Part shown: in pieces, positions 5,630-7,884 of the stretch
Layout: each line of letters begins with the position of its first letter
Numbering within the stretch: position 1 is the first letter of the stretch
Assembly (NCBI GenBank): GCA_017555445.1
Contig: JAFZGK010000047.1
Location: 1 to 7,884 of the forward strand
From: Bacteroidales bacterium
GTDB taxonomy: Bacteria; Bacteroidota; Bacteroidia; Bacteroidales; UBA932
DNA length: 7,884 bases
Direction: 5' to 3'
Translations under genes and position numbers: made by a program
The notes under the pieces: generated by a model
What the model was told of the DNA's origin: nothing
What the model saw: the letters and a program-made list of their open reading frames with translations, nothing else
The model's database searches: none

Positions 5630-6943
5630 ATGATTGATGCATTAATCTGCATTTTCATCGTGGGCTATCTGCTTATCGCGATGGAGAATTGGACCAGGAT
5701 CAATAAGACCGCTGTGTCTCTTCTGATGGCTGTTATCAGCTGGGTATTGTTCTATTGCATTTCTGGAGCGACTTCCGAGAATGTTTCTGCTTTTACAAAA
5801 GCACTCGGTGAGACCTCAGAAATCCTGTTCTTCCTACTTGGAGCCATGGTTATTGTAGAAGTCGTGGATACCAATGGAGGATTTGATTTTTTTCGTGCGA
5901 AGCTTTATTCAAGGACTAAGGCAGGGCTTCTCTGGAAGCTTACTTTCATCACTTTCTTTCTTTCAGCTGTGCTTGACAATATGACCACTGCCATTATCAT
6001 GGTGATGATTCTCGACAAACTCGCATTGAATCGGAAAGATAAATTGTTGTATGCTTCAATGGTCATCATGAGCGCAAACAGTGGCGGAGCATTTTCACCT
6101 ATTGGAGATGTGACCACCATCATGTTGTGGGTTAAAGGAAACATTTCCACCTTCGGTGTCATGCGTTCACTCCTGCTCCCTTCTCTTGTGTCTGTGATTG
6201 TGCCTGCTATCATTTTGAGCTTCTTCCTGAAAGGAAGATTGTCGATGTCCCGTAAGGCATTGGATGCTGACGGCAGACGAAATCTTGGGGTGACTGGAAA
6301 TGAGAGTGTACTTATCTTCTGCATAGGCGTCGGAGGACTGCTTTTCGTACCTGTATTCAGGTTTCTGACCGGCCTGCCGCCGTTCATGGGCATCCTTCTT
6401 ATTCTGGCATTGCTGTGGATAGTGACCGAACTCATCTTCAAACAAAGAAAATACAAGGATATCCCTCCATCTGAACTTCCGGATGTGTCTGCCTTGTTGC
6501 ATAAGATCGATCTCAGTACGATACTTTTCTTTCTAGGTATCCTCACAACTGTCGCCGCTCTTGCTGAAGTCGGAATATTGAAGTCAGCAGGAACCTATCT
6601 GGACAGGGTGTCTGACGGCAATCCATATCTGGTCACAACTGCTATCGGTTTTCTTTCTGCCGTGGTGGATAATGTTCCGCTGGTGGCCGGATGCATGGGA
6701 ATGTATGATGTTGCAGTTGCCGGGCCAGGACTGGAACTATATGGTGTGGACGGCACATTCTGGCAGCTTCTGGCTTATACCGGCGGTATAGGTGGAAGTA
6801 TGCTTATTATAGGCTCTGCAGCCGGTGTCGTCGTCATGGGGCTTCAGAACATCTCATTCGGATGGTATCTCAAGCACTTCAGCTGGATTGCATGTCTTGG
6901 TTTCCTTGCCGGCATTCTGACTTATTGGCTGCAGAGCCTATAG
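5630..6943 (+). CDS. nhaD: NhaD-type Na+/H+ antiporter
   Basis: A 437-aa polytopic inner-membrane protein of the ion transporter (ArsB/NhaD) superfamily. It is expected to exchange cytoplasmic Na+ (or Li+) for H+ in sodium and pH homeostasis. NhaD signatures are clear: GYLLIAMENWTRINKTAVSL near the start, LSAVLDNMTTAIIMVMIL (111-128, with D116-N117), SANSGGAFSPIGDVTTIMLW (148-167, with D160), the second half-repeat SAVVDNVPLVAG (343-354, with D347-N348), and GGIGGSMLIIGSAAGVVVMG (385-404). The two DN motifs reflect the inverted-repeat fold. About a dozen hydrophobic segments can be seen, and length is normal. ATG 5630 gives the expected short N-terminus before the first membrane segment; there is no in-frame upstream ATG. 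No Shine-Dalgarno sequence sits at the usual spacing. It is divergent from the SPFH gene and converges on the TonB receptor gene with a 2-nt gap. Confidence 0.94.
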   Translation: MIDALICIFIVGYLLIAMENWTRINKTAVSLLMAVISWVLFYCISGATSENVSAFTKALGETSEILFFLLGAMVIVEVVDTNGGFDFFRAKLYSRTKAGLLWKLTFITFFLSAVLDNMTTAIIMVMILDKLALNRKDKLLYASMVIMSANSGGAFSPIGDVTTIMLWVKGNISTFGVMRSLLLPSLVSVIVPAIILSFFLKGRLSMSRKALDADGRRNLGVTGNESVLIFCIGVGGLLFVPVFRFLTGLPPFMGILLILALLWIVTELIFKQRKYKDIPPSELPDVSALLHKIDLSTILFFLGILTTVAALAEVGILKSAGTYLDRVSDGNPYLVTTAIGFLSAVVDNVPLVAGCMGMYDVAVAGPGLELYGVDGTFWQLLAYTGGIGGSMLIIGSAAGVVVMGLQNISFGWYLKHFSWIACLGFLAGILTYWLQSL

Positions 6944-6945
6944 CA

Positions 6946-7884
6946 TCAGAATCTCCAGGCCACCTTGAACGTCCAGTTCAATGGTGCCTGAGGGTAGATT
7001 CCGGTTTCGGCGTAGTATGAGTCTTCCTGCAGGAAGTATGCTCTCCAGAGCCATGCATCAGCGTAATAATGCTTGTTGAAAAGGTTGTGTACGTGGAATG
7101 AAAGTGTCAAGGCTGAACCTTCGCCATGCTCTGGGCGACGATATAGAGGAATGTCATAGCCAGCAGAGAGGTCGCATACAAAGTAGGCCGGAATGCTTCG
7201 CTCGTCAGATGAAGTGTTGTCATAGAACTGTCTTCCGACATACTTTCCGTTCAGCGATGCGTAGACAGATTTCAATGACCTGGATGAATATGCGAACGGT
7301 CTGAATGTCGCCGAGGCCATACCCGTTACCGACGGTGACATCAGGATGTCCGTGTTTTCAAAATCAACCTTGTGCTGACCGAGATAGTTCCAGTCATTCA
7401 TGTTGTCATACATTTCATAATAAGCGGTGTAACTGCGTATCTTGTTGGTAGACAGTGTGATGTTACCGCTCAGCTGGAGCCAGTCCATGGCGTTCCAGTT
7501 TGCAGCAAGCTCGATTCCGCGACGCCAGCTGCGTGGCACATTCTCCTTTATTGCATAGCCCACATCGCTGAGCTTGCCAGTCTCGAGCAGCATGTCCCAG
7601 TACTCCATCAGGTAGATGTTCGCAGACCATGCGAGCTTATCGCTTGAATGTTCATAACCGATCTCGATGTCCAGCATCTTTTCAGGTCTGATATCTACTC
7701 CACGGCTGGCTGCTCCGACAGATGCAGCCATATTTGCATCCATAATCAGTTCCTTGATGTCGCTTCTTCCCGGCTCACGATGGCCAAGTGCGGCTGATGC
7801 ATATACGCGTGAAGACGGGTTCCAGCGATAGGACAAGCCTGCACGAGGATTGAAGAACTGCCAGTTGTCGCTATGATCCAGCAG
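6946..7884 (-). CDS. TonB-dependent outer-membrane receptor, C-terminal beta-barrel part (5' end outside window)
   Basis: The open frame runs off the right edge; the visible part is 312 residues ending at TGA 6946-6948. An apparent start at 7836 is an internal TTG Leu codon, since the frame continues as FFNPRAGLSYRWNP, a typical barrel strand of these receptors. Other marks are VYASAALGHREPGRSDIKE (extracellular-loop 'REP' signature), alternating aromatic beta-strands throughout, NLFNKHYY (267-274 of the fragment), and a final Phe in KVAWRF, the C-terminal signal for outer-membrane insertion. Plug and TonB box are outside the window. The style resembles siderophore/iron-type receptors rather than SusC-type glycan receptors, but the ligand cannot be told. 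Its stop faces the nhaD stop with 2 nt between, and no terminator hairpin is evident. Confidence 0.92.
   Translation of the reverse strand: MLDHSDNWQFFNPRAGLSYRWNPSSRVYASAALGHREPGRSDIKELIMDANMAASVGAASRGVDIRPEKMLDIEIGYEHSSDKLAWSANIYLMEYWDMLLETGKLSDVGYAIKENVPRSWRRGIELAANWNAMDWLQLSGNITLSTNKIRSYTAYYEMYDNMNDWNYLGQHKVDFENTDILMSPSVTGMASATFRPFAYSSRSLKSVYASLNGKYVGRQFYDNTSSDERSIPAYFVCDLSAGYDIPLYRRPEHGEGSALTLSFHVHNLFNKHYYADAWLWRAYFLQEDSYYAETGIYPQAPLNWTFKVAWRF

Noticed and set aside
5905..6546. 213-aa leftward open frame opposite nhaD
   Set aside because: Antisense shadow of a membrane protein gene; it is rich in Arg/Ser/Met with no domain pattern and no promoter context.
6927..6938. GGCT-GCAG-AGCC as a terminator for nhaD
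   Set aside because: The stem has only 4 bp, lies inside the last nhaD codons and has no T-tract.
7834..7836. Apparent start codon of the TonB receptor gene
   Set aside because: It is TTG inside a continuing frame; typical barrel sequence (FFNPRAGLSYRW) extends through it to the window edge.
1..7884. Mobile elements, CRISPR arrays, tRNA or rRNA genes
   Set aside because: No transposase or integrase motifs, no spaced direct repeats and no cloverleaf-like sequence were seen on either strand.

Overview
The window looks like chromosomal DNA of a member of the Bacteroidota, most likely a gut-type Bacteroidales. Every complete gene resembles families common in that group. Shine-Dalgarno sequences are essentially absent in front of the starts. 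The best promoter candidate fits the Bacteroides-type consensus (TTTG, about 19 nt, TAnnTTTG), and the right end carries a TonB-dependent outer-membrane receptor. Base composition is moderate, with AT-rich intergenic DNA. I cannot name a genus from sequence alone.

Layout, left to right. (1) A rightward block at 1-2563 holds the C-terminal end of a Gfo/Idh/MocA-type oxidoreductase, an exported GH13 alpha-glucosidase/alpha-amylase-like enzyme, and a GNAT acetyltransferase that starts 4 nt after the GH13 stop. (2) A perfect 14-bp hairpin at 2563-2594 sits between two converging genes and probably terminates both transcripts. (3) A leftward block at 2598-5442 is read as SPFH/Band 7 membrane protein, then a 59-aa ribbon-helix-helix (RHH) DNA-binding protein, then a MalY/PatB-type cystathionine beta-lyase, then a Bcp-type peroxiredoxin. 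(4) A 187-bp AT-rich divergent intergenic region at 5443-5629 holds a plausible leftward promoter overlapped by an inverted repeat, and a weaker rightward promoter candidate. (5) A rightward nhaD-like Na+/H+ antiporter gene occupies 5630-6943. (6) A leftward TonB-dependent receptor gene, cut by the right window edge, converges on nhaD with only 2 nt between the stop codons.

How the genes may work together (inference). The left block looks like sugar handling: a periplasmic glycoside hydrolase with a sugar-type oxidoreductase. The leftward block could couple a membrane scaffold protein, a small regulator, a sulfur amino-acid lyase and a thiol peroxidase; the last two share a sulfur/redox theme. 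The most interesting unit is the SPFH-RHH-MalY arrangement: the RHH gene overlaps malY by 14 nt, and the candidate operator lies on the predicted operon promoter, which suggests an autoregulated operon. I found no insertion sequence, CRISPR array, tRNA, rRNA or prophage signal, and no clear evidence of a wholly new system.
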